From contig JBJXFE010000012.1 in the NCBI GenBank assembly GCA_046153875.1, forward strand, positions 1 to 64,000: a stretch of 64,000 nucleotides of DNA, given 5' to 3'. Shown in pieces: positions 1 through 9,317 of this stretch. Position numbers and translations under genes: made by a program. This stretch comes from JBJXFE01 sp046153875. GTDB lineage: Bacteria > Planctomycetota > Phycisphaerae > Phycisphaerales > UBA1924. Numbering within the stretch: position 1 is the stretch's first letter; each line of letters starts with the position of its first letter. The notes under the pieces are model-generated. The model was not told where the DNA came from. It did not search any database and was given only the letters and a program-made list of their open reading frames with translations.

Positions 1-333
1 ACTGCGTATCGCTGGTGTCGCCTCGTCCCATCGGTGGCCTCCTTGCCGGAAGCCGCAGTGTGACACCTCATTCAGCCTGGCGCAACCGAACCCGCGCCGT
101 ACAGGCGATCCGTCAGACAGAACCTAGAGCCCGGCGATGCCCACGACTGCAGTCAGGAGCGCGGACACCGCGATCGCGTGGCATCGGGAGTGCTGCGGAT
201 TGCGGGTGTCCTCTGCGAACTCTGCGTACCGGCTCTGATGGGGCCAAGACTTGTAGAAGGGGTAGGACACAGGCCCGCCACGGCGGGTAAACCGGGATGC
301 CTGTACCACAAGGTGGGGTATAGGAACGAAGGA
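1..333. other. Region without a convincing gene
   Basis: No reading frame here shows a recognisable family or a good ribosome binding site. A minus-strand frame of about 61 codons (124-309) ends in a hydrophobic stretch but has no other support. The only clear structure is the palindromic repeat at 265-316, just downstream of the stop codon of the transporter gene that follows on the minus strand. Confidence 0.6.
265..316. repeat. Short palindromic repeat near the transporter 3' end
   Basis: ACAGGC at 69 bases after position 200 (269-274) pairs with GCCTGT at 299-304, and inside it CCCGCC (274-279) pairs with GGCGGG (282-287). It lies just past the 3' end of a minus-strand gene, as several other repeats in this window do. 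It could be an interspersed repeat or a transcript-end structure; no T tract follows it. Confidence 0.35.
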
Positions 334-1704
334 TCAGTCGTGTGTCGCCGGGTTCAGCCGCCGCCACACGACATACACCGGCACCCCCGCCAGCAGCACG
401 CCCACCCAGATCAGGTTCTGCTTCGGGCTCTCAATCAACCCCAGCGCCGTCATCGCCAACGACGCCGCGATGAACAGCCCCGGTACCCACGGATAGCCCC
501 AGCATCGGTACGGCCGCTCCGCGTCCGGGTGGCGAGCCCGCAGGATGAAGATCGCCCCGGCCGCGAGGCCGTAGAAGATCCACATCGTGAAGACGAAGGT
601 GCCCGCGAGGTCCTTGAAGCTCCCCGCGTACCAGAGCGCGCCGAGCGACAGGCTCAGTTGCACCCAGAGCGACACGGCCGGGGTCCTAAACCGCGGCTCC
701 ACATGCCCGAGGAACCGGAACAGCAGCCCGTCGCGGGCCTGCGCATAGCTGATCCGCGCCCCCGTGATGATCGACCCGTGCGTGGAGCCCAGCGTCGAGA
801 GCAGCACCACCACCCCGACGATCACCACCCCGAGGTTCGCCGCGTACCCCAGCCCTTCCATGATCCGCCCCGCGACCACCGGGCCCACGTTGTCCGTGCC
901 GCGCATCTCCGTCAGCGGCACCATCCACATGTACACGGCGTTGACGGCCAGGTAGAGGAGCGTCACCGCAGCCGTGCCGACTAGGTAGGTGCGGGGCAGG
1001 TTCCGTTGCGGCTCGCGGACCTCGCCCGCGATCGCCCCCACGTCGCTCCACCCGTCATATGTCCACATGATCAGCGACATGCCCACCGCGAGCGCCGTGA
1101 GCACCGAGACCGCGTGCCCGCCGATCGGCGGCACGGGCACGGACGCGAAGTTCCCCGTCGAGCCGTTGAGCACGGCCAACCCGAGCACGACAATCGCGCA
1201 CAGCGCCGCGAGCTTGATCGCCGTGAGGAACGCCGCTACGCCGCTCCCGAGCCTCAGGCCGAAGGTATTGACCACGGTCAGCGTGATGAGCACGACGCTC
1301 GTGGTGACGCGAGCGTCCCAGTTCACACCGAGCAGCGGGTTGAGGTGCTCGGCGAAGACGACGGCGATTCCGGCCGCAGCGAAGGGCTTGGAGAGGAGCA
1401 GGTAGGTCCAGCCGAAGACGAACGCCATGCCGCGCCCGTAGGCCTCGCGGAGAAAGACGTAGACGCCGCCGGTCTGCGGGTACATGGTGGCGAGCTCGGC
1501 GTAGGTGAGCGCGCCGCACAGCGAGAGCGCCCCGCCGACGGCCCAGAGCGCGAGGATCATCCACGGGCTGCCGATGTAGTCGGCGAGGACCGGCGGAGTC
1601 TTGAAGATCCCGCTGCCGACCATGATCCCGACCATGACGGCGGACGCGCCCCAGAATCCGATGGCGCGGGGGAGTTCACGCGGAGTGGCGGGGTGTTCGC
1701 TCAT
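334..1704 (-). CDS. APC-family amino acid permease
   Basis: The 456-residue protein is almost wholly hydrophobic with about 12 membrane segments. Near residues 30-34 it has the GSGIF signature of the first helix of APC-superfamily (LeuT-fold) transporters, and the following 'TYAELATMYPQTGGVYVFL' stretch matches the conserved helix 2 region of the amino acid/polyamine/organocation family. It should import or exchange an amino acid across the inner membrane; the substrate cannot be read from the sequence. No clear ribosome binding site precedes the ATG. The gene is divergent from the S9 peptidase gene with 99 bases between the starts, so both promoters should lie in that gap. Transport of peptidase products would fit the neighbour but is only inference. 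Confidence 0.88.
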   Translation of the reverse strand: MSEHPATPRELPRAIGFWGASAVMVGIMVGSGIFKTPPVLADYIGSPWMILALWAVGGALSLCGALTYAELATMYPQTGGVYVFLREAYGRGMAFVFGWTYLLLSKPFAAAGIAVVFAEHLNPLLGVNWDARVTTSVVLITLTVVNTFGLRLGSGVAAFLTAIKLAALCAIVVLGLAVLNGSTGNFASVPVPPIGGHAVSVLTALAVGMSLIMWTYDGWSDVGAIAGEVREPQRNLPRTYLVGTAAVTLLYLAVNAVYMWMVPLTEMRGTDNVGPVVAGRIMEGLGYAANLGVVIVGVVVLLSTLGSTHGSIITGARISYAQARDGLLFRFLGHVEPRFRTPAVSLWVQLSLSLGALWYAGSFKDLAGTFVFTMWIFYGLAAGAIFILRARHPDAERPYRCWGYPWVPGLFIAASLAMTALGLIESPKQNLIWVGVLLAGVPVYVVWRRLNPATHD

Positions 1705-1803
1705 CGGTGCGCGGCGGCCGCGCGTGGACAGCGTAACGATTCGGGCGGTGGGGATGGGGTGACGAAGGAGGGTGGATTCGGCGTCCCGCGTCTACGATCG
1801 CGG

Positions 1804-4011
1804 ATGACGATCCGAATCCGCATGGTTCTGGTGCCGGTGATAGCGGCGGTGGTGCTCGCTTCGTGCGTCGCCCCATACCCGGAGGCGAAGCCCGTCGCCG
1901 ACCGTTCCTCGGCGGCACCGCGGGTCATCGCGCCGGTGGCGGCCCGCGTCCCGAGCGTGACGGAGGTCCACGGCGTGCAGCTCGTGGACGAGTACGCGTG
2001 GCTGCGGGACCGCGACAACCCTGCTGTCCTGCGGCATCTGACCGACGAAAACGCGTACACGGACGAGACGATGCGGCACACCGCCCGACTCCAGGCCGAG
2101 CTGTACACCGAGATGCTCGGACGCATCAGGCAGACGGACCTGTCCGTGCCGGTGCGACGCGGGCCGTGGGAGTACTACACACGCACGGAGGAGGGGAAGG
2201 CGTACCCGATTCAGTGCCGTCGGGCGGTCGCGGGCGGGTCGGCCCAGGCGGCGGGCGAGCAGGTGCTGCTGGACCAGAACGCGCTCGCGGCGGAGACGTC
2301 GGTCGCGGGCGGGGGGGGGGGCTATCTGGCGGTGGCGAACTTCACGGTGAGCCCGGACCACAACTGGCTGGCGTACGCGGTGGACGTGACCGGTGCGGAG
2401 CGGTACACGCTGCGGTTCCGCGATCTGACGAGCGGGATGGACCTGAAGGACGCGGTTCCCGACACGACGTACGGGGTGGCGTGGGCGAGCGACAACACGA
2501 CGGTGTTCTACCTGACGCAGGACGAGGCGAACCGCCCGGACCGGGTCTGGCGGCACCGCGTGGGGACCGATTCGTCGCAGGACATGATGGTGTATGAAGA
2601 AAGGGACCCGGCGTTTTACGCGTCGGTGTCGCGGACGCGGAGCGGGCGGTACGTGCTGCTGTCGCTGGCGAGCATGGCCTCGACCGAGGTGCGGTCCCTG
2701 AGCGCGGACGATCCGACCGGCGAGTTCCGCGTGATCGCGCCGCGCCGCCCGAAGATCGAGTACGGCGTCGAGCACCAGGGGGACTGGTTCTACATCGTGA
2801 CCAACGAGGACGCGGTGAACTTCCGCCTCATGCGGGCCCCGGCGGCGAGCCCCGAGAGGTCGGCGTGGGAGGAGGTCATCCCGCACGATCCGCGCGTCAT
2901 GATCGCGGGCGTCGAGGCCTTCGCGGGGCACCTGGTCGTCGAGAAGCGCGAGCTGGGCGTGCCGACGCTGCACGTGCGCGGGCCCGGTGGTGGCGGTGGG
3001 GGCGGGGGCGACCACCGCGTCGGGTTCGCCGAGACGGTGTACAGCGTGTCGCTCACGGGCAACGCGGAGTACGAGACGGCGACGCTGCGGTTCCGGTACA
3101 CGTCGCTCGTGACGCCGCCGTCGATCTTCGACTACGACATGCAGACGCGGGAGCGGACGCTGCGCAAGGAGCAGGAAGTGCTCGGCGGGTACGACCGCAC
3201 GCGGTACGTGACGGGGCGGATCGAGGCGGACGCATCCGATGGGACGCGGGTGCCGATGTCGATCGTGTACCGCGACGGGCTGACGCGCGACGGGCGGAAC
3301 CCGACGCTGCTGCGCGGGTACGGGGCGTACGGCATCCCGCTCGACGCGGAGTTCTCGGCGGCCGACCTGTCGCTGCTGGACCGGGGGTTTGTCGTGGCGA
3401 CGGCGCACGTCCGGGGCGGGGGGGAGTTGGGCCGCCCGTGGTACGAGGGGGGCCGCCTGAAGAACAAGCCGAACTCGTTCACGGACTTCATCGCGTGCGC
3501 CGAGCGGCTCATCGACGCGGGGTACACGTCGCCCGACCGGCTGGCGATCGAGGGCGGGAGCGCGGGCGGGCTGCTGGTCGGCGCGGCGACGACGATGCGC
3601 CCCGACCTGTTCAAGGCCGTGATCGCCGACGTGCCGTTCGTGGACGTGCTGAACTCGATGCTGGACTCGTCGCTGCCGCTGACCGTGGTCGAGTATGACC
3701 AATGGGGGAACCCCAACGAGCGCGAGTGGTTCGACCTGATCCGGTCGTACGCGCCGTACGAGAACGTGGCGGCGCGGGCCTATCCGGATGTGCTGGTGCT
3801 GGCGGGGCTGAACGACCCGCGCGTGCCGTACTGGGAGCCGGCGAAGTGGGCGGCGCGGCTGCGGGCGAACAACACCGGGCCGGGCGTGATCCTGCTGCGG
3901 ACGAACATGGGCGCGGGGCACGGCGGCGCGAGCGACCGCTACGAGGCGGTGCGCGAGGAGGCGTTCAAGTTCGCGTTCCTGCTGGACCGGCTGGGCGTGT
4001 CGGACAACTGA
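1804..4011 (+). CDS. Prolyl oligopeptidase-family (S9A) lipoprotein peptidase
   Basis: This 735-residue protein is a serine peptidase of the S9A family, closest in look to oligopeptidase B, cutting short peptides. It begins with a lipoprotein signal (VLAS-C lipobox at about residue 20), so it is probably anchored on the outer face of the inner membrane or in the outer membrane. The N-terminal 'YAWLRDRDNPAV' stretch is the usual entry to the S9A propeller. The catalytic domain carries GGSAGG with Ser586, Asp671 in 'GLNDPRV' and His706 in 'GAGHGG', the full triad in the expected order. An 11-G run (2311-2321) encodes a glycine stretch and leaves the frame open. ATG 1804 was chosen because it starts the signal peptide; upstream in-frame codons look like shadow of the opposite gene. 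Confidence 0.93.
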   Translation: MTIRIRMVLVPVIAAVVLASCVAPYPEAKPVADRSSAAPRVIAPVAARVPSVTEVHGVQLVDEYAWLRDRDNPAVLRHLTDENAYTDETMRHTARLQAELYTEMLGRIRQTDLSVPVRRGPWEYYTRTEEGKAYPIQCRRAVAGGSAQAAGEQVLLDQNALAAETSVAGGGGGYLAVANFTVSPDHNWLAYAVDVTGAERYTLRFRDLTSGMDLKDAVPDTTYGVAWASDNTTVFYLTQDEANRPDRVWRHRVGTDSSQDMMVYEERDPAFYASVSRTRSGRYVLLSLASMASTEVRSLSADDPTGEFRVIAPRRPKIEYGVEHQGDWFYIVTNEDAVNFRLMRAPAASPERSAWEEVIPHDPRVMIAGVEAFAGHLVVEKRELGVPTLHVRGPGGGGGGGGDHRVGFAETVYSVSLTGNAEYETATLRFRYTSLVTPPSIFDYDMQTRERTLRKEQEVLGGYDRTRYVTGRIEADASDGTRVPMSIVYRDGLTRDGRNPTLLRGYGAYGIPLDAEFSAADLSLLDRGFVVATAHVRGGGELGRPWYEGGRLKNKPNSFTDFIACAERLIDAGYTSPDRLAIEGGSAGGLLVGAATTMRPDLFKAVIADVPFVDVLNSMLDSSLPLTVVEYDQWGNPNEREWFDLIRSYAPYENVAARAYPDVLVLAGLNDPRVPYWEPAKWAARLRANNTGPGVILLRTNMGAGHGGASDRYEAVREEAFKFAFLLDRLGVSDN

Positions 4012-4046
4012 GGCCGCCCCCCGCCCCCCCGTGTGGAAGAGGCGCG

Positions 4047-4985
4047 TCAGGCGTCGAGCGTGCGGAGCTCGAGCCCGTTCTCGCCCAGGCGCTCCTTGAC
4101 CTCGAGCAGCGAGGTGGCGCCGAAGTTCTTGACGCCCATCAGCTCCGCCTCGGTGCGGCTGGCCAGGTCGCCCATCGTCTGGATGCCCAGGAGCTGGAGC
4201 GCCTTGCGAGCCCGGACGGAGAGCTGAAGATCGGTGACGGGCTTGTTGAGCACCTGCTCGCGGCCCGATCCCTTGAGCTGGTCGGCGATGGAGCGGCGGG
4301 CCTGGCGGTGGGCGTCGTCCATGCCCTGGCCGAGCCGCATGCCCTTGGCGGTCAGCATCTTCTTGATCTCGACGAGGCTCGACTCGCCGAAGTTCTTGTA
4401 GCTGAGCAGCTCGGCCTCGGTGATGCGGAGCAGGTCGCCGAGCGTGCGGATGTTCATCTTCTTGAGGCACGTGCGGGCGCGGACGGACAGGTCAAAGTCC
4501 GTGACCGGCGTGTCCATCATGGCCTTGCGCTTGAGCAGGTCGCGCTCGGGCTCGTCCTCGAGCATCATGTCGCGGCTGGCGAGCACGTCCTTCATGTAAA
4601 GGCGGGCGCGCGGATGGTTGGGGCTGGTCTCGAGGACTTGGCGCAGACAGCGCTCGGCGCGGGTGTAGTCCCCGCGGTCCTCGTAGGCGACGGCGAGGTT
4701 GATGAGCGTGTTCAGCGAGGCGGGGCCCTGGTCGCAGGCCCGCTCGTACATCGCCAGGGCCTCGTCCTCCTCGCCCGAGATGTCGAGGCGGTAGGCGAGG
4801 TCGAAGAGCGCCTGGGTGTTGCCGGGGTCGGCGGCGACGGCGCGGCGCAGCTCGGCGATCGCCGTGTCGCGGTCGCCGGCCTTCTCGGCGGCCCTGGCGG
4901 CTTCGAGGTGCTTGGCGGCGGCCTTCGCGTCCCGCGCGGCCTCTTCGCTCCCGATCACGATGTCCAGCGGACTCGAACTCGACAT
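4047..4985 (-). CDS. TPR protein with two RNA polymerase alpha-CTD-like domains
   Basis: The 312-residue protein has TPR-like helical repeats in about residues 20-150, followed by two modules that closely resemble the C-terminal domain of the RNA polymerase alpha subunit: 'LSVRARTCLKKMNIRTLGDL...KNFGESSL' and 'LSVRARKALQLLGIQTMGDL...KNFGATSL'. In E. coli alpha the DNA-contacting residues include R265, N268, G296, K298 and S299. Both modules here keep the R265, G296 and S299 equivalents, but N268 is Thr or Lys and K298 is Ser or Thr. It is not RpoA, because the N-terminal assembly domain is absent. A role in transcription or DNA binding is inference. Start 4985 is preceded by a strong GGGAGG at suitable spacing; an upstream ATG at 5093 has none. 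Confidence 0.85.
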   Translation of the reverse strand: MSSSSPLDIVIGSEEAARDAKAAAKHLEAARAAEKAGDRDTAIAELRRAVAADPGNTQALFDLAYRLDISGEEDEALAMYERACDQGPASLNTLINLAVAYEDRGDYTRAERCLRQVLETSPNHPRARLYMKDVLASRDMMLEDEPERDLLKRKAMMDTPVTDFDLSVRARTCLKKMNIRTLGDLLRITEAELLSYKNFGESSLVEIKKMLTAKGMRLGQGMDDAHRQARRSIADQLKGSGREQVLNKPVTDLQLSVRARKALQLLGIQTMGDLASRTEAELMGVKNFGATSLLEVKERLGENGLELRTLDA

Positions 4986-5070
4986 GGGCGGGCCTCCCGA
5001 ACGGACCATGACTTTAGATCGGGGGCGGGCGCGAGTCCATGCGGGGGCGGTGCGGTGGGTGCGGCCCGGA

Positions 5071-6705
5071 TCAGTGCCGGAAGTGGCGGACACCGGTGGT
5101 CAGGCAGGTGACGCCGGCGGCGTTGCAGGCGGCGAAGGTGTCGGGGTCGCGTTTCGACCCGCCGGGATGGACGATGACCTTCACGCCCGCATCGATGAGG
5201 ATGCGCGGGCCGTCGGCGAAGGGGAAGAAAGCGTCGCTGAAGGCGACGGCGCCGCGGGCGAATGCCCCGGCCTTCTGGACCGCGATGCGGCACGCGCCGA
5301 CGCGGTCCATCTGACCGGCGCCCGCGCCGAAAACACGCACGGGGGAGCCGCCCGTGCCGCCGGAGGGGGTGGCGCCGCCGACGGCGATCGCATTGCTGGA
5401 GAGGGCGCGGGCGACGCACTCGAGGAATGCGCCGGACGCGAGCTGCGCGGGCGTGGGCTTCGGGCCGGCGGCGTGGGTCCAGCGTGATGGATCGGGGATG
5501 GTGGCGTCGCGTTCCTGCGCGAGCATCCCGCCGGGCACGGAGCGGTAGTCGAGCGTAGGGCCCGCGGGTGCTCGCCGGCCGGGGGTCGAGCCGCCGACGG
5601 CAAGGAGACGGACGTTCATCCAGCGGGCCTTGAGCGCCTCGGCGGCCTCGGGCGCGAACTCCGGCGCGACGATGACTTCGAGGAAGACGTCGTCGGCGCA
5701 GAGCCGGGCGGCCGCGGAGGTATCGAGGGGGCGGTTGATGGCCAGGATCCCGCCGTACGCGGCGACGGGGTCGCCGGCGATGGCGGCCTCGACGGCGTCG
5801 AGGCACGACAGGGCCAGGGCCGCCCCGCACGGGTTGGCGTGTTTGACGCTCGCGCAGCCGATCCGGGCGGGGTCGAGCGACCCGAGGGCGAGGACGAGTT
5901 CCTGGGCGGCGGCGGCGTCGTTGATGTTGTTGTAGCTGAGCTGCTTGCCGTGGAGCTGGCGGGCGCCGACGACGCCGGGTCCGGCCCAGGCGGGGTCGCG
6001 GTAGACGGCGGCGGCCTGGTGCGGGTTCTCGCCGTAGCGCAGCTCGTCGGCCTTGGCGTAGGACAGGCGGAGCACCGGGGGGAAGGCGGCGCCGTGCGAT
6101 CCGCCCTCGGCGCGCGCGAGGTAGGACGCGATGGCGGCGTCATACTCGCCGGTTCGCGCGAAGGCGGCGGCGGCGAGTTCGTGGCGGGTGCGCCGCGTCG
6201 TTGCGCCGTCGTGGGCGGCCAGCTCCGCGGCCACGCGGTCGTACTGGGAGGGCGATGTGACGACGGCGACCCATTCGAAGTTCTTGGCGGCGGAGCGGAT
6301 CATGCTGGGCCCGCCGATGTCGATCTGCTCGACGGCCTCGTGCTCGGGGCAAGCGGGGTCGGCGACGGTGCCCTCGAAGGGGTAGAGGTTCACGCAGACG
6401 AGGTCGATCGGGCGGATGCCGTGGCGTTTCATCGCGGCGGCGTGGTCGGCGTCGTCGCGGACGCCGAGGAGGCCGCCGTGGACGAGCGGGTGGAGCGTCT
6501 TGACGCGCCCGCCCATGATCTCCGGGAATCCGGTGACGGCGTCGATGGGGGTGACGGCGATCCCAGCCTCCGCCAGGGCGCGGGCGGTGCCGCCTGTGGA
6601 GATGATCTCGACGGCGCGCGCGGCGAGGGCGCGGGCGAACGGCACGAGGTCGGCCTTGTCGCTGACGCTGATCAGGGCGCGCGAGATGGGCACCAGGTCG
6701 GGCAC
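5071..6705 (-). CDS. purH: Bifunctional AICAR transformylase / IMP cyclohydrolase
   Basis: PurH catalyses the last two steps of IMP synthesis: formyl transfer from 10-formyl-tetrahydrofolate to AICAR, then ring closure. The 544-residue protein has the N-terminal MGS-like cyclohydrolase domain ('ALISVSDKADL', 'STGGTARAL', 'GGRVKTLHP', residues 10-72) and the C-terminal transformylase domain with the catalytic Lys288-His289 pair in 'SVKHANPCGAA'. Length is normal (about 520-540). It follows the beta-propeller lipoprotein gene with a single base between them, so the two are probably co-transcribed. The 3' end converges on nothing close; the TPR-alphaCTD gene lies 85 bases further on the same strand. 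Confidence 0.97.
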   Translation of the reverse strand: MPDLVPISRALISVSDKADLVPFARALAARAVEIISTGGTARALAEAGIAVTPIDAVTGFPEIMGGRVKTLHPLVHGGLLGVRDDADHAAAMKRHGIRPIDLVCVNLYPFEGTVADPACPEHEAVEQIDIGGPSMIRSAAKNFEWVAVVTSPSQYDRVAAELAAHDGATTRRTRHELAAAAFARTGEYDAAIASYLARAEGGSHGAAFPPVLRLSYAKADELRYGENPHQAAAVYRDPAWAGPGVVGARQLHGKQLSYNNINDAAAAQELVLALGSLDPARIGCASVKHANPCGAALALSCLDAVEAAIAGDPVAAYGGILAINRPLDTSAAARLCADDVFLEVIVAPEFAPEAAEALKARWMNVRLLAVGGSTPGRRAPAGPTLDYRSVPGGMLAQERDATIPDPSRWTHAAGPKPTPAQLASGAFLECVARALSSNAIAVGGATPSGGTGGSPVRVFGAGAGQMDRVGACRIAVQKAGAFARGAVAFSDAFFPFADGPRILIDAGVKVIVHPGGSKRDPDTFAACNAAGVTCLTTGVRHFRH

Positions 6706-6706
6706 G

Positions 6707-7855
6707 TCAGCGGACCGCGAACTTGGCGACGACGCCCGACTGGCTGACGACGTAGAGGTTCCCGTCGTCGAACTTGTCGGGCTTGAAGAGCCGCACGCGC
6801 GGGAGCGTCGCCCGCTCGATGACGTCGCCGCGCGCGGCGTCGAGGAGCACGGCGTGTTCGCCGTCCCACACCACTAGGCGGCCGCGATTGGTCCCCACGA
6901 CCGTGCCGAGGATGTCCTTGGCGGTCCAGAGCACGGTGCCCCGGGCGGCGTCGAGGGCGAGGAGCCCGACCCCGTCCACGGCGCAGTAGAGGACGCGTTC
7001 GCGGGCGGTGGGCTGCCAGCGCAGGACGACGGGGGTGCGGTGCTGCCAGAGGAGGGAGCCGTCGGTGCGGAAGGCGTAGATGGACTGGTCGGCGCTGGCG
7101 ATGAACATCGCGGCGCCGGTGGCGACGGGGTCGGTGATCGGGCCCTTGAAGGTGCGGGCCCGCCCGACGAGCGCGCCGCCCGAAGCGTCGAGAAACCGGA
7201 CTTCACCGTTCTGCGACACGGCGCCGACGGCGTTGCCGATGAGCACCGGGCGCCGCTCCAGGGCTTCGCCGAACCCGTGCCCCCACGCCTTCATCCCGTC
7301 CACCGTGGCCGTCAGCACGTGGGCGAAGAGCTCGCCCGTGCCGGAGGGGTAGATGAGCGTCTGGCCGTAGGGCACGGGTGCGGCCGAGACGATCCGGCTG
7401 TGGCGCTGACGTGCGGCGATCGTGCCGGTGTCGATGTCGAGCAGGTAGACCTCGTCCTCGGCCGAGACGAGCACGCGGCGGCCCTCACGTCCCAGGCTCA
7501 CGAATCGCTCGAGCTGCGACGAGAGCTGCTCCGCCCAGCGCCGCGAGCCGTCCGAGGCCGAGAGGCACGAGACCATGCTCCCGCCCTCGAGGGTGAGCAC
7601 GGCGTCGGCGTAGGGCTCGATCATGTCGATCGAGTGTCGGCGGGAGGTGAGGTCCGGGTACCCGATCCAGTCGATGCGGTAGCCGAGCTTGGCATACTCC
7701 GCGTCCGCGATGGGGAAAGCCGCCCGCCGCGACTCCGCGGAGGGGGGACGACCGCCGCCGCAGCCGGCGCCGGCAAGCGTGACACCCAGCGCGGCGACGC
7801 CCGCGAGGAACCCGCGGCCGAGGAGTGGACGGACGACAGACGATCGATGGAGCAT
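6707..7855 (-). CDS. PQQ/WD-like beta-propeller exported protein
   Basis: A 382-residue protein with a hydrophobic signal region ending in 'LAGAGC', so it may be a lipoprotein, though the lipobox is not ideal. The rest is a run of beta-propeller repeats of the PQQ-like type ('LYCAVDGVGLLALDAARG', 'GRLVVWDGEHAVLLDAARG', 'VYLLDIDTGTI'), resembling BamB-like propellers in layout. It is likely an envelope scaffold or binding protein; no enzyme motif is seen. It sits directly upstream of purH with a 1-base gap, which suggests co-transcription but not a shared function. Confidence 0.75.
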   Translation of the reverse strand: MLHRSSVVRPLLGRGFLAGVAALGVTLAGAGCGGGRPPSAESRRAAFPIADAEYAKLGYRIDWIGYPDLTSRRHSIDMIEPYADAVLTLEGGSMVSCLSASDGSRRWAEQLSSQLERFVSLGREGRRVLVSAEDEVYLLDIDTGTIAARQRHSRIVSAAPVPYGQTLIYPSGTGELFAHVLTATVDGMKAWGHGFGEALERRPVLIGNAVGAVSQNGEVRFLDASGGALVGRARTFKGPITDPVATGAAMFIASADQSIYAFRTDGSLLWQHRTPVVLRWQPTARERVLYCAVDGVGLLALDAARGTVLWTAKDILGTVVGTNRGRLVVWDGEHAVLLDAARGDVIERATLPRVRLFKPDKFDDGNLYVVSQSGVVAKFAVR

Positions 7856-8026
7856 CCGGGGGAGCCTCCCAAAGGGGTCCGTGGGCCGCCGTCTTCAAGT
7901 GGCGGGGGTCGCGGCAGGACGAGCAGTATCGAGGCAGGCGTGCGGCCGGTCAAGCCGACCCGCCCGTTTGGGCAGGCTTCACGGATCGCCATTTGCCTTC
8001 GGACGCGGGGCGGGGAGAGTTCCGGC

Positions 8027-8662
8027 GTGTTCACCGGCATTGTCCAGGCGATGGGTTCGGCGCGCGAGGTCCTGCGGACCCCGGGGGGTGTTCGGCTCGT
8101 GATCGACCCGGGGGGTTGGGATCACCGCCCGGAGGTTGGCGAGTCGATCGCAGTCGGTGGGTGCTGCCTGACGCTGGCGGCGCCGGTCGGGTCGCGGGGC
8201 GGCTGGGCGTTTGATGTGGTCGCGGAGACGCTGGCCAAGACGACGCTCGGATCGCTCGCGGCGGGGTCGCGGGTGAATCTGGAGCGTTCGCTGCGGGCGG
8301 CGGAGTTCATGGGGGGGCACGTGGTGCAGGGCCACGTCGATGGGGTGGGGGTTGTGGAGCGCGTGCAGACGGGCGGTGACTGGCGGGTGCGGGTGCGTCC
8401 GCCCGGTCCGCTCATGGAGTTCATGGTTCCGAAGGGATCGGTGACGATCGAGGGTGTGTCGCTCACGCTCGCCGTGGTCGAGCCGGGGAGCGGCCTGATC
8501 GAGGTGGCGCTGATCCCGACCACGCTGGCGAAGACGACGCTCGCGGACCTGAAGGCTGGGGCGGGCGTGAACATCGAGGCGGATGTCTTCACGAAGACCG
8601 TCGTCCACTGGGTCCGGAACTACGGGCGCGGGACGGGAGCGTTGCTCGCGCGGGCGGACTGA
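8027..8662 (+). CDS. ribE: Riboflavin synthase alpha chain
   Basis: Riboflavin synthase dismutates two 6,7-dimethyl-8-ribityllumazine molecules to riboflavin. The 211-residue protein shows the expected two tandem lumazine-binding barrels: 'FTGIVQAMG...GVRLVI', 'VGESIAVGGCCLTL' and 'GGHVVQGHVDGVG' in the first, 'GSVTIEGVSLTLAVV' and 'VNIEADVFTKTV' in the second. Length matches the family (about 200). The GTG start at 8027 gives the conserved N-terminus FTGIV and is preceded by a GGGGAG ribosome binding site about 11 bases upstream; longer in-frame starts are out of phase with the family. No FMN riboswitch is recognisable upstream, and no other rib gene is adjacent. Confidence 0.95.
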   Translation: MFTGIVQAMGSAREVLRTPGGVRLVIDPGGWDHRPEVGESIAVGGCCLTLAAPVGSRGGWAFDVVAETLAKTTLGSLAAGSRVNLERSLRAAEFMGGHVVQGHVDGVGVVERVQTGGDWRVRVRPPGPLMEFMVPKGSVTIEGVSLTLAVVEPGSGLIEVALIPTTLAKTTLADLKAGAGVNIEADVFTKTVVHWVRNYGRGTGALLARAD

Positions 8663-8756
8663 CCCGCGTGGCGGCGACCTCTGAAGCGGCTGCCGGTTTG
8701 ATCTGTTCCGTGTGCTCGATCTGCTCGATCTGCTCCTTCTCGGTGCTGCCTATTCC

Positions 8757-9290
8757 ATGCGATTACTCGGCATCGATCCCGGTCTGAGCGTCACCGGCTA
8801 CGGGTGCGTGGAGTCGGGGCGCGCCGAGCCGACTCTCGTCGAGGCGGGCGTCATCAAGCTCGCGGCGGCCGGGGGTCGGAGCCTGCCGAGCATCGCCGAT
8901 CGGCTCGTGGAGCTCGACCGCGACGTGGGCGAGCTGCTCGACCGCCTCAAGCCCGACGCGGCCGCGGTCGAGGCGATCTTCGCGCACTACAAGCATCCGG
9001 CGACGGCGATCGCGATGGGGCACGCGCGGGGGGTGATCCTGCTGAACATCCGGCGCGCGGGCGTGCGGCTCCTGGAGCTGCGCCCCAACGAGATCAAGAA
9101 GTTCATGACCGGGCACGGGCACGCGGCCAAGGGGCAGATGCAGGCCGCGGTGCAGGCGCGCCTGCGGCTCGCGACGCGCCCCGAACCGGCGGACGTGGCG
9201 GACGCGGTGGCCATCGCGCTGTGCGCGGCGTGGCGGCTGGAGCGGGGGCTGACGGTCGACGCCGGGCGCGGGCGGCGCGCCCGCCGGTGA
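8757..9290 (+). CDS. ruvC: Holliday junction resolvase RuvC
   Basis: RuvC is the endonuclease that cuts Holliday junctions after RuvAB branch migration. The 177-residue protein starts 'MRLLGIDPG' and keeps the four acidic catalytic residues in order: Asp7, Glu72, Asp146 and Asp149 (the last two three residues apart, as in E. coli D138/D141). Start 8757 is chosen because the family begins at this MR-LGIDPG motif; an upstream in-frame ATG adds a low-complexity leader. The C-terminus is Arg-rich. ruvA and ruvB are not next to it; the DciA-like gene follows 27 bases downstream on the same strand. Confidence 0.95.
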   Translation: MRLLGIDPGLSVTGYGCVESGRAEPTLVEAGVIKLAAAGGRSLPSIADRLVELDRDVGELLDRLKPDAAAVEAIFAHYKHPATAIAMGHARGVILLNIRRAGVRLLELRPNEIKKFMTGHGHAAKGQMQAAVQARLRLATRPEPADVADAVAIALCAAWRLERGLTVDAGRGRRARR

Positions 9291-9317
9291 CACCCGCGGT
9301 CCGGGTACCATGCGGCC

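Noticed and set aside
124..309. A 61-codon minus-strand frame with a hydrophobic end
   Set aside because: It overlaps a palindromic repeat, has no ribosome binding site and no recognisable similarity.
2311..2321. An 11-G run in the S9 peptidase gene as a possible frameshift site
   Set aside because: The frame continues through it into all catalytic motifs; it encodes glycines and needs no shift.
1792..4470. An 892-codon minus-strand frame opposite the S9 peptidase gene
   Set aside because: Shadow composition, and the opposite strand has a complete catalytic triad and lipobox.
7856..8026. Possible FMN riboswitch before riboflavin synthase
   Set aside because: None of the conserved RFN-element segments could be found in this stretch.
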